The position numbers were made by a program, and so were the translations under genes. Source: Pseudomonas sp. MWU16-30317 (GTDB taxonomy: Bacteria; Pseudomonadota; Gammaproteobacteria; Pseudomonadales; Pseudomonadaceae). Taken from it: a stretch of DNA of 64,000 nt. The stretch covers positions 186,001 to 250,000 of the forward strand of contig NZ_JAIWJA010000007.1 in assembly GCF_020515695.1 (NCBI RefSeq). Direction: 5' to 3'. Below the pieces are notes generated by a model. That model made no database searches. It saw nothing but the letters and a program-made list of their open reading frames with translations, and was not told the DNA's origin. Shown here one piece after another: positions 46,135 to 54,546 of this stretch; positions within the stretch are counted from its first letter, which is position 1; each line of letters begins with the position of its first letter.

Positions 46135-47336
46135 GCGGCTGCCATCTGCAAGCGGGCCACAGGGTGCTCACGCACGGGCCAGTTGAGCACCGCGGCGATC
46201 AGGCTGAGGGCAATGGATATCTGCCAGATCAGTGTATAGCTGCCGGTATGATCGTAAACCACTCCACCCAGCCAACCGCCCAGAAAAGCGCCCAACTGGT
46301 GGAACAGGAAGACGATACCGCCCAGCATCGACAGGTTGCGCACGCCGAACAGTGTCGCTACCGTGCCGTTGGTCAACGGAACAGTCGACAGCCACAGCAG
46401 GCCCATGGCGATACCGAACAGATAGGCACTGGTCACCGTCACCGGCGCCCATAGGAACAGGCTGATAACCACCGCCCGCAGCAGATACAGCCCCGCCAGC
46501 AAGCGCGGCTTGGAACGTCGACCGCCAAGCCAGCCGGCGATGTAGGTCCCGAATACGTTGAACAGGCCTACCAGCGCCAGCACGGTGGTACCGACCACGG
46601 CCGGCAGGTGCTGGTCGACCAGATAAGACGGCAAGTGCACGCCGATAAATACCACCTGGAAGCCACACACGAAGAAGCCCAGGGACAGCAGCCAGAAACC
46701 GCTATGGGAACAGGCCTCCTTGAGAGCCTCTTTGAGTGTCTGCTCGGTGCCGGCCACTGCGGGCGAAGGCTGGTCACGCAACATGGCCACCAGTGGCAGA
46801 ATCAACGCGGCCAGCAGCCCCAGGACCAACAGGGCCCCCGACCAACCGAGCCAACTGATCAGGCCCAAGGTGCCCGGCAACATGGCGAACTGACCGAATG
46901 AACCTGCGGCAGCAGCGATCCCCATGGCCATGCTGCGTTTTTCCGCCGGGACGGCACGCCCCACCACACCCAGAATCACTGAAAATGAAGTCCCCGAAAG
47001 GCCGATGCCGATGAGTATCCCGGCGCTCAGGGACAGCGACCAGGCCGAGTCAGCCTGGGACATCAGCAACAACCCCGCCGCGTACAGCACGCCACCGGTC
47101 AGCACCGTGCGCCGTGCCCCGAAACGATCGGCCAAGGCTCCGGCAAACGGTTGCGCCAACCCCCACATCAGATTCTGCAGCGCAATAGCAAAGGCGAAAA
47201 GCTCCCTGCCCCAGCCAAACTGCGCGCTCATCGGCGCAAGGAACAGCCCGAAACCGTGGCGAATGCCCAGCGAAAGCGCCAGGATCAACGCGCTGCCGAG
47301 CAACACCCAGCCACAGCTGCGCCAAAGAGAAGTCAT
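46131..47336 (-). CDS. MFS transporter (OxlT/monocarboxylate-like)
   Basis: 401 aa from the ATG at 47336 (MTSLWRSCGWVLLGSALILALSLGIRHGFGLFLAPMSAQFGWGRELFAFAIALQNLMWG). About 12 membrane segments; motif A appears as GALADRFGARRTVLTGG. The RHGFGLFL start and QFGWGRE are typical of the OFA/monocarboxylate-transporter branch. The substrate is unknown. Followed by the coupled 39-aa ORF. Confidence 0.88.
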   Translation of the reverse strand: MTSLWRSCGWVLLGSALILALSLGIRHGFGLFLAPMSAQFGWGRELFAFAIALQNLMWGLAQPFAGALADRFGARRTVLTGGVLYAAGLLLMSQADSAWSLSLSAGILIGIGLSGTSFSVILGVVGRAVPAEKRSMAMGIAAAAGSFGQFAMLPGTLGLISWLGWSGALLVLGLLAALILPLVAMLRDQPSPAVAGTEQTLKEALKEACSHSGFWLLSLGFFVCGFQVVFIGVHLPSYLVDQHLPAVVGTTVLALVGLFNVFGTYIAGWLGGRRSKPRLLAGLYLLRAVVISLFLWAPVTVTSAYLFGIAMGLLWLSTVPLTNGTVATLFGVRNLSMLGGIVFLFHQLGAFLGGWLGGVVYDHTGSYTLIWQISIALSLIAAVLNWPVREHPVARLQMAAA

Positions 47337-47445
47337 TATTGTTATCCCCAGCGAATAATTTGAAACATGGGTATATACCCGTATTGCATTAAAAGGCAAG
47401 TACCTTGCTTGCCACTGTCGAACTGTCTATAGCGGGGTTGCAGAT

Positions 47446-47472
47446 GGCCTCTTCGCGGGCAAGCTTTGCACA
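47446..47472. repeat. partial REP
   Basis: GGCCTCTTCGCGGGCAAGCTTTGCACAGGTG is half of the GGGCAAGC-type REP found elsewhere; the partner is degraded. It lies between the MFS gene and the end of the cob operon. Confidence 0.5.
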
Positions 47473-47553
47473 GGTGTACCACTCAAGATCGACAAATACT
47501 GTGGCAGCAAAGACCCGTAGCATCAGCGCAGCGGCTGGATCAAACAGTCACCA

Positions 47554-48276
47554 CTAAATGACGACGGCCAGCAGCGCAGCCAGCTCAAGCAGCTCCAACA
47601 GCGCCCCAGCGGTATCCCCCGTGGTGCCGCCCAACCGACGCACCATCAACTGCCGCAGCCAAAAGAACACCACGGCGGCAACGGCCAGCATACCTAGGCC
47701 CACCCAGTACCAACAGGCGATCCCACTCACCAGCAACACCGCGCGCCCCGCCGGCCGCGGCAGGTGATCGGCCAACGCCTGCCCCAATCCTCCCGCGCGT
47801 ACATAAGGCGTACAAAGAAACAAACCCAGCAGACCCGCCCGCCCCACCACCGGCACCATCACCAACAACCCCACCTCACCGCGCTCGAGCAACACCACCA
47901 AGGCGCAAAACTTGAGCAGCAATACCAGCACCAGGGTCACCACCGCGATAGGGCCGCTGCGCGGGTCCTTCATGATCTCGAGGGTGCGCGCCCGGTCACC
48001 GAAACCACCCAGCCAGGCATCAGCACTGTCGGCCAGCCCATCCAGATGCAACGCTCCGCTCAGCAAGACCCAGGCACTGAGCAACAGCGCCGCTTGCAAC
48101 ATCGGCGGCGTGGCGCCCAGCGCCAGGTGCAGCAACCACAGCAGCCCGCCAAACAGCAGCCCCACCAAGGGGTAGCACAGCAACGAGCGACCCATGGCCT
48201 GGGGTGACGGCATGCCAGGCAAGGTCACCGGCAGGCTGCTGAGAAACTGCAAGGCAATCCAGAACGGCAACATCAC
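47554..48276 (-). CDS. cobV: adenosylcobinamide-GDP ribazoletransferase (cobalamin synthase CobS/CobV)
   Basis: 240 aa, inner-membrane enzyme with about 6 hydrophobic segments. It joins adenosylcobinamide-GDP to alpha-ribazole (or its phosphate). FWIALQFLSSLPV starts the family pattern, and the HLDGLADSADAWLGG and MKDPRSGPIAVVTLVLVLLLKF motifs (Asp-rich, Mg2+ binding) are present. Last gene of the cob operon; it overlaps the phosphatase by 4 bases. Confidence 0.95.
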   Translation of the reverse strand: MMLPFWIALQFLSSLPVTLPGMPSPQAMGRSLLCYPLVGLLFGGLLWLLHLALGATPPMLQAALLLSAWVLLSGALHLDGLADSADAWLGGFGDRARTLEIMKDPRSGPIAVVTLVLVLLLKFCALVVLLERGEVGLLVMVPVVGRAGLLGLFLCTPYVRAGGLGQALADHLPRPAGRAVLLVSGIACWYWVGLGMLAVAAVVFFWLRQLMVRRLGGTTGDTAGALLELLELAALLAVVI

Positions 48277-48848
48277 ATTGGCTCACGCAAAATGCCGCCC
48301 GCTTCGATCTGCAGCGCCATCAACGCGCCGTGGCGCACCTCCACTTGCAGTAACTGCTCGCGCGGCAGGCCGCGGGCCTGAGCCAGCAGCAGACGCATCA
48401 CCCCACCATGGGTGATCAGCAGCAAGCGCTGTCCGGCGTAGGCTTGATACAAGCGGTCGATGGCGGCCAACACACGCTCGCGAAACGCCAGCACCGGCTC
48501 GCCCCCGGGTGGTGTGAAGCTGTAGGGATCGCTCCAGAACAGCCCCAGACCGCGCTCGTCGGTCTCCATCAACTGCGCCGGGCTGTGGCACTCCCAAGCG
48601 CCGAAATGCAGCTCCTGCAGATCCTTTTCGTACACCAGCGGCAGTTCGAGTGCCTGCATCAACGACTCGGCGTAACGCGCGCAGCGCTGCAAGGGCGAGG
48701 TCACGATCGCGTCCCAGGGCCCCTTCGCCAGCACCGCATCACGCATCTGCCCCCAGCCCCGCGCGGTCAGGGCATCGTCGGTGCTGCCGCGCAAGCCGCC
48801 GCCCTGTTCGGTCTCGCCATGACGCAGCATATCCAGCCACAGTGTCAT
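48273..48848 (-). CDS. cobC: alpha-ribazole phosphatase (CobC family)
   Basis: 191 aa. A histidine phosphatase: LDMLRHGETEQGGGLRGSTDD has the catalytic RHG, VTSPLQRCARYAESL the S-x-L-x-R, ELHFGAWECH the next catalytic region and LLITHGGVMRLLLAQ the second His. It removes phosphate from alpha-ribazole 5'-phosphate (or adenosylcobalamin 5'-phosphate). It lies between cobV and cobU in the operon with 4-base overlaps on both sides. The symbol cobC follows the Salmonella name and is not the aminotransferase described below. Confidence 0.93.
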   Translation of the reverse strand: MTLWLDMLRHGETEQGGGLRGSTDDALTARGWGQMRDAVLAKGPWDAIVTSPLQRCARYAESLMQALELPLVYEKDLQELHFGAWECHSPAQLMETDERGLGLFWSDPYSFTPPGGEPVLAFRERVLAAIDRLYQAYAGQRLLLITHGGVMRLLLAQARGLPREQLLQVEVRHGALMALQIEAGGILREPM

Positions 48849-49900
48849 GCTGGCCGATCCGCCACGGCCGCCTCGGCGAAAGTCGCCATCTGCCCGTGGG
48901 TGGCACAGGCCAGGCGCAGCAGCGGAACCGCCAGCGCCGCACCACTGCCCTCGCCCAGACGCAGGCCCAGCTCCAGCAATGGCTGCGCTTGCAGTGCAGC
49001 CAAGGTAATCCGATGGCCGGGTTCTGCGCCGCGATGACCGAACAGCAGCCAGTCACGGCAGCCCGGATTGAGACGCACGGCCACCAACGCCGCCACTGTG
49101 CAGATGAAACCATCCACCAACACCGGCAGACCTTCCTGCGCGCAGGCCAGATAAGCCCCGGCCAATGCGGCCACTTCGAATCCGCCAAAACACAACAGCT
49201 GGGTCAGCGGGTCCTTGCCCTGCAACTGGTGCAGGTCCAAGGCCCGCTGCAGCACCTGCGCCTTGTGGCTCACGCCCTTGGCATCGAGCCCGGTACCGGG
49301 GCCGGTCAGGTCACTGACCGGGCACTGCAACATCACGCTGGCCAAGGCGCTGGCTGCGGAGGTGTTGCCAATGCCCATTTCGCCACCGATGAACAGCTGC
49401 GCCCCCGCCGCCAGCGCCCGCCCAACGCTGTCGCGCCCGGCTTGCAGGGCCAACATGCCCTGTGCTCCGGTCATCGCCGGGGTATGCGCGAAGTTGGCGG
49501 TACCGGCACCGATGTGCAGGTGCCGCACGCCAGGCAGGTCTTCGGTCAGTGTCGCGGTGCCCAGGTCGACCACTTCGAGCTGCGCATCCAGTTGCCCGGC
49601 GAGCACGCTGATGGCCGCGCCACCGCTGACGAAGTTGAGCAGCATCTGCGCCGTCACTTCTTGCGGGAACGGCGACACGCCTTCAGCGACGATGCCATGG
49701 TCACCGGCAAAGATACTGATCCAGACCTGATCGACCCGCGGCTTGAGGCGCCCCTGCAGCCCGGCAAGCTGCACCGCGACCTGTTCCAGCTGGCCCAGAG
49801 AGCCGGCCGGCTTGGTCAATTGCCGCTGGCGTTCCAGGGCTTGTTGCTGGATCGCTTGATCCACGGGCTGGCAAGGCAGCAGCCACCAGTGTTGACTCAT
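48845..49900 (-). CDS. cobU: nicotinate-nucleotide-dimethylbenzimidazole phosphoribosyltransferase
   Basis: 351 aa, CobT of Salmonella. It activates the lower ligand DMB to alpha-ribazole phosphate. Signatures: SLGQLEQVAVQLAGLQG, IFAGDHGIVAEGVSPFPQEVTAQM, GEMGIGNTSAASAL and LDGFICTVAALVA-like VLVDGFICTVAAL near the C-terminus; the conserved catalytic Glu region near residue 320 is ELGLRLGEGSGAAL. Its stop overlaps the next gene's start, and upstream it follows cobP directly. Confidence 0.95.
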   Translation of the reverse strand: MSQHWWLLPCQPVDQAIQQQALERQRQLTKPAGSLGQLEQVAVQLAGLQGRLKPRVDQVWISIFAGDHGIVAEGVSPFPQEVTAQMLLNFVSGGAAISVLAGQLDAQLEVVDLGTATLTEDLPGVRHLHIGAGTANFAHTPAMTGAQGMLALQAGRDSVGRALAAGAQLFIGGEMGIGNTSAASALASVMLQCPVSDLTGPGTGLDAKGVSHKAQVLQRALDLHQLQGKDPLTQLLCFGGFEVAALAGAYLACAQEGLPVLVDGFICTVAALVAVRLNPGCRDWLLFGHRGAEPGHRITLAALQAQPLLELGLRLGEGSGAALAVPLLRLACATHGQMATFAEAAVADRPA

Positions 49901-50418
49901 TATCGGGTTCCTTTGAGGGTCAGGGGCAAGCCGGCCACGGTCAGCACCACGCGCTCGCAGCGCTCGGCCAGGGCCTGGTGCAACCAGCCGGCTTCATCGA
50001 CGTATCGGCGGGTCAACTCGCCCAAGGGTACAACCCCAAGGCCGGTCTCGTTACTGACAAAAATGATGTCGCCGGGCAACTCGGGCAGCACGCGCAACAG
50101 CGCGTCGCGCTCGACAGCCAGGCGCGCGCTGTCTTCGAGCATCAACAGGTTGGTGAGCCACAGCGTCAGGCAATCGACCAGCAAGCAGCGGCCCGATGCG
50201 GCATGGCGCAGCAAGGTATCGGCCAGGGCCAAGGGCTCTTCCACCAGGCCCCAATGGGTCGGGCGACGCTCGCGGTGCACACGCACGCGCTGGTCCATCT
50301 CGCCGTCCAGCGGCTGACTGGTGGCTATATAGGTCACCGCCAGGGCGCTATCGTCTGCCAGTTGTTCCGCCAATCGGCTTTTACCCGAGCGGGCACCGCC
50401 GAGAATCAATTGCTGCAT
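49900..50418 (-). CDS. cobP: adenosylcobinamide kinase/guanylyltransferase
   Basis: 172 aa from the ATG at 50418 (MQQLILGGARSGKSRLAEQ), CobU of Salmonella. P-loop GGARSGKS at residues 7-14; VTYIATSQPLDGEMDQRVRVHRERRP carries the guanylated-His region; LLVDCLTLWLTNLL and IIFVSNETGLGVVPLGELTRRYVDEAGWLHQ are diagnostic. It phosphorylates adenosylcobinamide and transfers GMP to it. One base separates it from the cobQ stop (TGA C ATG). Confidence 0.95.
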   Translation of the reverse strand: MQQLILGGARSGKSRLAEQLADDSALAVTYIATSQPLDGEMDQRVRVHRERRPTHWGLVEEPLALADTLLRHAASGRCLLVDCLTLWLTNLLMLEDSARLAVERDALLRVLPELPGDIIFVSNETGLGVVPLGELTRRYVDEAGWLHQALAERCERVVLTVAGLPLTLKGTR

Positions 50419-50419
50419 G

Positions 50420-51886
50420 TCAAACAGGCTCCTGGGCCAGGCCGCACAAGGTGCGCAACAGGCGCGTATCCAGATGACGCTCCACCAGATCGGCGAGGCG
50501 TTCGATATCGGTTTCGCGCAGGGCATGGTAATCGACGCTCTGCACGGCCTCCAGCCCTGCCCAGCGCAACAACGCCACGGACGACGCCGAGGACTCGAAC
50601 AGGCCATGCAGGTAGGTGCACAGAATCTGCCCGTCGCGGCTGATGGCGCCATCATCGCGGCCATCGTCGAGCTGCACCGCCGGGCGCTCAAGGGCAGGCC
50701 CCGAGGTCACGCCGGCATGGATTTCATAGCCACTGACGGCAGCGTCTTCAAGCTGCAGCCGGCCACTGACGTTGCGCAGTTGTTTCTCGGCCGCCAGATC
50801 GGTGCTGAACGCCAGCAGACCCAGGCCGGGGCTAGACCCCGCCGGCCCTTCGAGCCCGAGCGGATCATGCAGGTGCTCGCCGAGCATCTGCAGGCCGCCG
50901 CAAATGCCCAGCAACTTGCCGCCATAGCGAAGATGCCGATCGATGGCCGTGGCCCAGCCTTGACTGCGTAGATAGGCCAGGTCGCTGCGCACGCTCTTGG
51001 AGCCCGGCAGGATGATCAGATCCGCCGCCGGGATCGTCTCGCCAGGGCCGATGAACTGCAGGTCGACCTGCGGGTGCAGGCGCAACGGGTCGAAATCGGT
51101 GTGATTGCTGATCCGCGGCAGCACCGGCACTATGACTTTGAGCACTTGCTGCGCCTTGGCCGTCTGCCGCCGATCGAGGCCGTCCTCGGCTTCCAGATGC
51201 AGGTCCATCACATAGGGCAGCACGCCGACCACCGGTTTGCCGGTGCGCTGTTCGAGCCAGTCGAGGCCGGGCTGGAGCAACGCGATGTCACCGCGAAAGC
51301 GGTTGATGATGAAACCCTTGACCCGTGCCTGCTCGCTGGGCGACAGCAGTTCCAGCGTGCCGACCAGATGGGCGAAGACCCCGCCACGGTTGATGTCGGC
51401 GATCAGCAGCACGTCGCAATCGACGGCTTCGGCGAAGCCCATGTTGGCGATGTCGCCGGCACGCAGGTTGATCTCCGCAGGCGAACCCGCGCCCTCTACC
51501 ATCACCACCGGCCAGGCGGCGCTCAAACGCTCGTGCGAGGCCAGCACTGCCTGCATGGCCACAGCCTTGTAGTCGTGATAGGCCACGGCATTCATGGTGG
51601 TGACCGCGCGGCCATGGATGATCACCTGGGCGCCGGTGTCGCTGTTGGGTTTGAGCAGCACCGGGTTCATGTCGGTGTGCGGCGCCAGCCCGGCGGCCTG
51701 GGCCTGCACCGCCTGGGCCCGGCCGATTTCGCCCCCCTCGGCGGTAACGGCGCTGTTGAGCGCCATGTTCTGCGGTTTGAACGGCACCACGCCGACGCCC
51801 TGGCGTTTCAACCAGCGGCACAGCGCGGTGACCAAGGTACTTTTACCGGCATCGGAGGTGGTGCCCTGCACCATCACTGTGGTCAT
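50420..51886 (-). CDS. cobQ: cobyric acid synthase
   Basis: 488 aa from the ATG at 51886 (MTTVMVQGTTSDAGKSTLVTAL). ATP site GTTSDAGKST (residues 8-17), with FKPQNMALNSAVTAEGGEIGRAQAVQAQAAG following. The glutamine amidotransferase half contains GICGGLQMLGE with the nucleophilic Cys and a GYEIHAG segment. It amidates adenosylcobyrinic a,c-diamide at four side chains. It overlaps cobC by 4 bases. An in-frame extension upstream into that gene is not used. Confidence 0.96.
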   Translation of the reverse strand: MTTVMVQGTTSDAGKSTLVTALCRWLKRQGVGVVPFKPQNMALNSAVTAEGGEIGRAQAVQAQAAGLAPHTDMNPVLLKPNSDTGAQVIIHGRAVTTMNAVAYHDYKAVAMQAVLASHERLSAAWPVVMVEGAGSPAEINLRAGDIANMGFAEAVDCDVLLIADINRGGVFAHLVGTLELLSPSEQARVKGFIINRFRGDIALLQPGLDWLEQRTGKPVVGVLPYVMDLHLEAEDGLDRRQTAKAQQVLKVIVPVLPRISNHTDFDPLRLHPQVDLQFIGPGETIPAADLIILPGSKSVRSDLAYLRSQGWATAIDRHLRYGGKLLGICGGLQMLGEHLHDPLGLEGPAGSSPGLGLLAFSTDLAAEKQLRNVSGRLQLEDAAVSGYEIHAGVTSGPALERPAVQLDDGRDDGAISRDGQILCTYLHGLFESSASSVALLRWAGLEAVQSVDYHALRETDIERLADLVERHLDTRLLRTLCGLAQEPV

Positions 51887-52881
51887 GAAACGACCTCTGT
51901 CTGACGATAGGCCGTGAGCGCCGCCTCCAGCCGCTGCCAGTCGGCCTCGACCGCTGGCAGGCCGAAGCGCAGGCTGCTGTTGTGCGCGAACAGCCGCACG
52001 AGGATGCTGCGTTCGGCCAGAAAGTCGTGCAGCGGCGCCGCGTGCTCGGTGATCAGCCACTGGAACAGCGCGCAGCCGCCCTGGGGTTGCAAGCCGGCAT
52101 CGCTCAACAGCCGCACCAGGCGCTCGCTGGCCAGTGCGCAACGAGCCCGTTGCACCGCTTGGGTGGTGCGATCTTCAAGGCACGCCAGGCCCACGGCGCG
52201 GATCGGCCCGCCAACAGCCCAGGGCCCGACCTGCTCGGCCAGCAGACGCAGGAGTTTGCTCTCGGCCAGCGCAAAGCCCAGCCGTGCACCGGCCAGGCCG
52301 AAAAACTTGCCGAACGAGCGCAGCACGATGAGGCCTGGACGACTGGTGTAACGGCTGATACTGAAAGCGGCCGTAGGGTCCATGAAAGCTTCGTCGACCA
52401 CCAGCCAGCCACCGCGCTGGCTCAAGCGCTGGTGCCATTCCAGCAGGCGCTCGGGCGGCACCAGGCGGCCGGTGGGATTGTTGGGATTGACCAGCACCAG
52501 CACATCGAGGCCATCGAGGTAATAGTCGACTTCGGCCTCGCGGATCTCGCGCACCAGATGCCCGCCGCGTCGCCAGGCCTCGGCGTGCTCGGCGTAACAA
52601 GGCGACAGGACACCGACCTTGCCGACCTTGCGCAGGCGCGGCAGCAACTGGATGGCCGCTTGCGAGCCGGGCACCGGCAGCACTTGCGGCGCGTCGTAAT
52701 AGGCGCAGGCCGCCGCCTCGAGGCCGTCATCGGTCTCGGGCAGCCGCGCCCAGGCGTGCATATCGATTGCCGGCACGGTAAACGGCCAAGGGGCGATGCC
52801 GGTAGACAGGTCCAGCCAGTGCTCTTGCGCAACACCGTATTGCCGAGCGGCGGCGCGCAGGCGCCCTCCATGTTCAAGCAT
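51883..52881 (-). CDS. cobC: threonine-phosphate decarboxylase/aminotransferase (CobC of P. denitrificans)
   Basis: 332 aa from the ATG at 52881 (MLEHGGRLRAAARQYGV); an ATG two codons earlier has poorer spacing to GGGAG. A fold-type I PLP enzyme: DLSTGIAPWPF at the start, VLVNPNNPTGRL, VVDEAFMDP and VLRSFGKFFGLAGARLGFA, the last containing the PLP Lys. It makes (R)-1-amino-2-propanol phosphate for the nucleotide loop. It overlaps the 3' end of cobD by 8 bases. Confidence 0.93.
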   Translation of the reverse strand: MLEHGGRLRAAARQYGVAQEHWLDLSTGIAPWPFTVPAIDMHAWARLPETDDGLEAAACAYYDAPQVLPVPGSQAAIQLLPRLRKVGKVGVLSPCYAEHAEAWRRGGHLVREIREAEVDYYLDGLDVLVLVNPNNPTGRLVPPERLLEWHQRLSQRGGWLVVDEAFMDPTAAFSISRYTSRPGLIVLRSFGKFFGLAGARLGFALAESKLLRLLAEQVGPWAVGGPIRAVGLACLEDRTTQAVQRARCALASERLVRLLSDAGLQPQGGCALFQWLITEHAAPLHDFLAERSILVRLFAHNSSLRFGLPAVEADWQRLEAALTAYRQTEVVS

Positions 52882-53782
52882 GCACATAGTCTCCCACGCA
52901 GAGCAGCAGTAACCACAGCCAGACGCCCCGTTGCACCAGAGCCCAGCCGCGGTCGATGGACCCGGCATCGGCCGCCGGGCCTGCGCCGAGTATGGCGCGT
53001 TCGTGCAGTTCACCGTGATAGATCGCCGGGCCACCGAGTTCGACGCCCAGCGCGCCGGCACCCGCAGCCATCACCGGCCCGGCGTTCGGGCTGTCCCAGT
53101 GTGGCGCCTGACTGCGCCAGCACCGCCAGGCCAGGCGGGACTTGCCGAGCAGGGTGTAGGTCAACGCCACCAATCGCGCCGGAATGTAGTTGAGCACATC
53201 ATCGATGCGCGCCGCCGCCCAGCCAAAGCGCTCGAAGCGCTCGTTGCGATAGCCCCACATCGCGTCGAGGGTATTGCTCAAGCGGTACAGCACCACCCCG
53301 GGCACACCGGCCACCACGAACCAGAAGATGGCCGCGAACACCGCGTCGCTGCCGTTTTCCAGCACCGACTCGGTCGCCGCACGGGCAACCGCGCTGGCGT
53401 CGAGTTCGTCGGTCTGGCGGCTGACCAGATAGCCCACACGGCGCCGCGCCTCAGGCAGATCATCGCTGCGCAGCGCCTGAGCCACAGGAGCAACGTGCTC
53501 GCCCAGGCTGCGCAGCCCGAGGGCGCAGTACAGCGCCAGCACGGCGACCCCTTCGCCGATCCAGGGCAGACTCGCCAGCCAACTGGCGATCAGCGTGATC
53601 GGCACTACCGCCAGCACCCAGGCAGTCACACCGTGACTGCGCCAACCGCGCCCGCCACTGTTGAAGCGCCGCTCCAGGCGATTGGCCAGATTACCGAAGG
53701 CCACCAGCGGGTGCGCCCGCCGCGGCTCGCCGAGCAAGGCATCGAGGGCCACGCCCGCGACGGTCAACAGGGCAATGCTCAT
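52874..53782 (-). CDS. cobD: adenosylcobinamide-phosphate synthase (CobD/CbiB)
   Basis: 302 aa from the ATG at 53782 (MSIALLTVAGVALDALLGEPRRAHPLVAFG). An integral membrane protein with several hydrophobic segments; signatures GEPRRAHPLVAFG, VSRQTDELDASAVARAATESVLENGSDAVFAAIFWF, RLSNTLDAMWGYRNERFERFGWAAARIDDVLNYIPARLVAL and SPNAGPVMAAGAGALGV. It attaches the aminopropanol linker to cobyric acid. Its first four bases overlap the bluB stop. Confidence 0.95.
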   Translation of the reverse strand: MSIALLTVAGVALDALLGEPRRAHPLVAFGNLANRLERRFNSGGRGWRSHGVTAWVLAVVPITLIASWLASLPWIGEGVAVLALYCALGLRSLGEHVAPVAQALRSDDLPEARRRVGYLVSRQTDELDASAVARAATESVLENGSDAVFAAIFWFVVAGVPGVVLYRLSNTLDAMWGYRNERFERFGWAAARIDDVLNYIPARLVALTYTLLGKSRLAWRCWRSQAPHWDSPNAGPVMAAGAGALGVELGGPAIYHGELHERAILGAGPAADAGSIDRGWALVQRGVWLWLLLLCVGDYVHA

Positions 53783-54429
53783 GACGTGTGTCCCCACTGG
53801 TTCTCGAACAGCATCTCGCTCAACGGTTGTTCGCTGCGCCAGCCTTCCATCACCAGCATCGGTGCCGGATAAAAGCTTTCTACCGGACCCAGGCACAGCA
53901 CCGCCAGCGGCTTGGCACCCGCGGGCAAGTGCAACAGATCGGCCAGCGCCTGGGGTTCGAACACCGAGACCCAGCCCATGCCCAGGCCTTCGACGCGCGC
54001 CGCCAGCCACAGGTTCTGGATAGCGCAGGAAAGCGACGCGAGGTCCATTTCCGGCAAGGTCCGGCGCCCGAACACATGGGCGTCGCGGCCATCCATCAAG
54101 GCGGCGACCAGTACTTCGGCGCACTCGTCGATGCCCTCGACCTTGAGCTTCATGAATTCGTCAGAACGCTCGCCGAGGGCTTCGGCAGTGCGCAGGCGTT
54201 CAGCCTCCACCAGCGCCTTGATCTGCGTGCGCAGGGCCGGGTCGGTGATACGGATGAAACGCCAAGGCTGCATCAGGCCGACGCTGGGCGCGTGATGAGC
54301 AGCCGCCAGCACCCGCGCCAGCAGCTCGGGAGCCACCTGGCCACCGGCGAAATGGCGCATGTCGCGGCGCTCGGCGATGGCGCGGTAGACCGCTGCGCGC
54401 TCGGCGTCGGAGAAGGCGTTATCAGTCAT
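53779..54429 (-). CDS. bluB: 5,6-dimethylbenzimidazole synthase
   Basis: 216 aa, a nitroreductase-fold enzyme that fragments reduced FMN with O2 to give DMB, the lower ligand of B12. AERRDMRHFAGGQVAPELLARVLAAAHHAPSVGLMQPWRFIRI is the family start, with the GLMQPWRF block diagnostic; a conserved catalytic Asp-type residue lies in RRDMRHF. WLAARVEGLGMGWVSVFEP is typical further on. A REP pair separates it from cobB. It implies aerobic B12 synthesis. Confidence 0.93.
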   Translation of the reverse strand: MTDNAFSDAERAAVYRAIAERRDMRHFAGGQVAPELLARVLAAAHHAPSVGLMQPWRFIRITDPALRTQIKALVEAERLRTAEALGERSDEFMKLKVEGIDECAEVLVAALMDGRDAHVFGRRTLPEMDLASLSCAIQNLWLAARVEGLGMGWVSVFEPQALADLLHLPAGAKPLAVLCLGPVESFYPAPMLVMEGWRSEQPLSEMLFENQWGHTS

Positions 54430-54444
54430 GTTGTCTCAGTAAAC

Positions 54445-54531
54445 CTGTAGCGAGGGGGCTTGCCCCCGAAAATATTTCGGCAATTGCGGTGCGCCTGATC
54501 GGGCCTGTCGGGGCAAGCCCCCTCGCTACAA
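54445..54531. repeat. REP pair inside the cob operon
   Basis: CCTGTAGCGAGGGGGCTTGCCCCCG and CGGGGCAAGCCCCCTCGCTACA form a near-perfect inverted pair between cobB and bluB, the only large gap in the operon. Confidence 0.92.
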
Positions 54532-54546
54532 CGGTAATCGAGATCA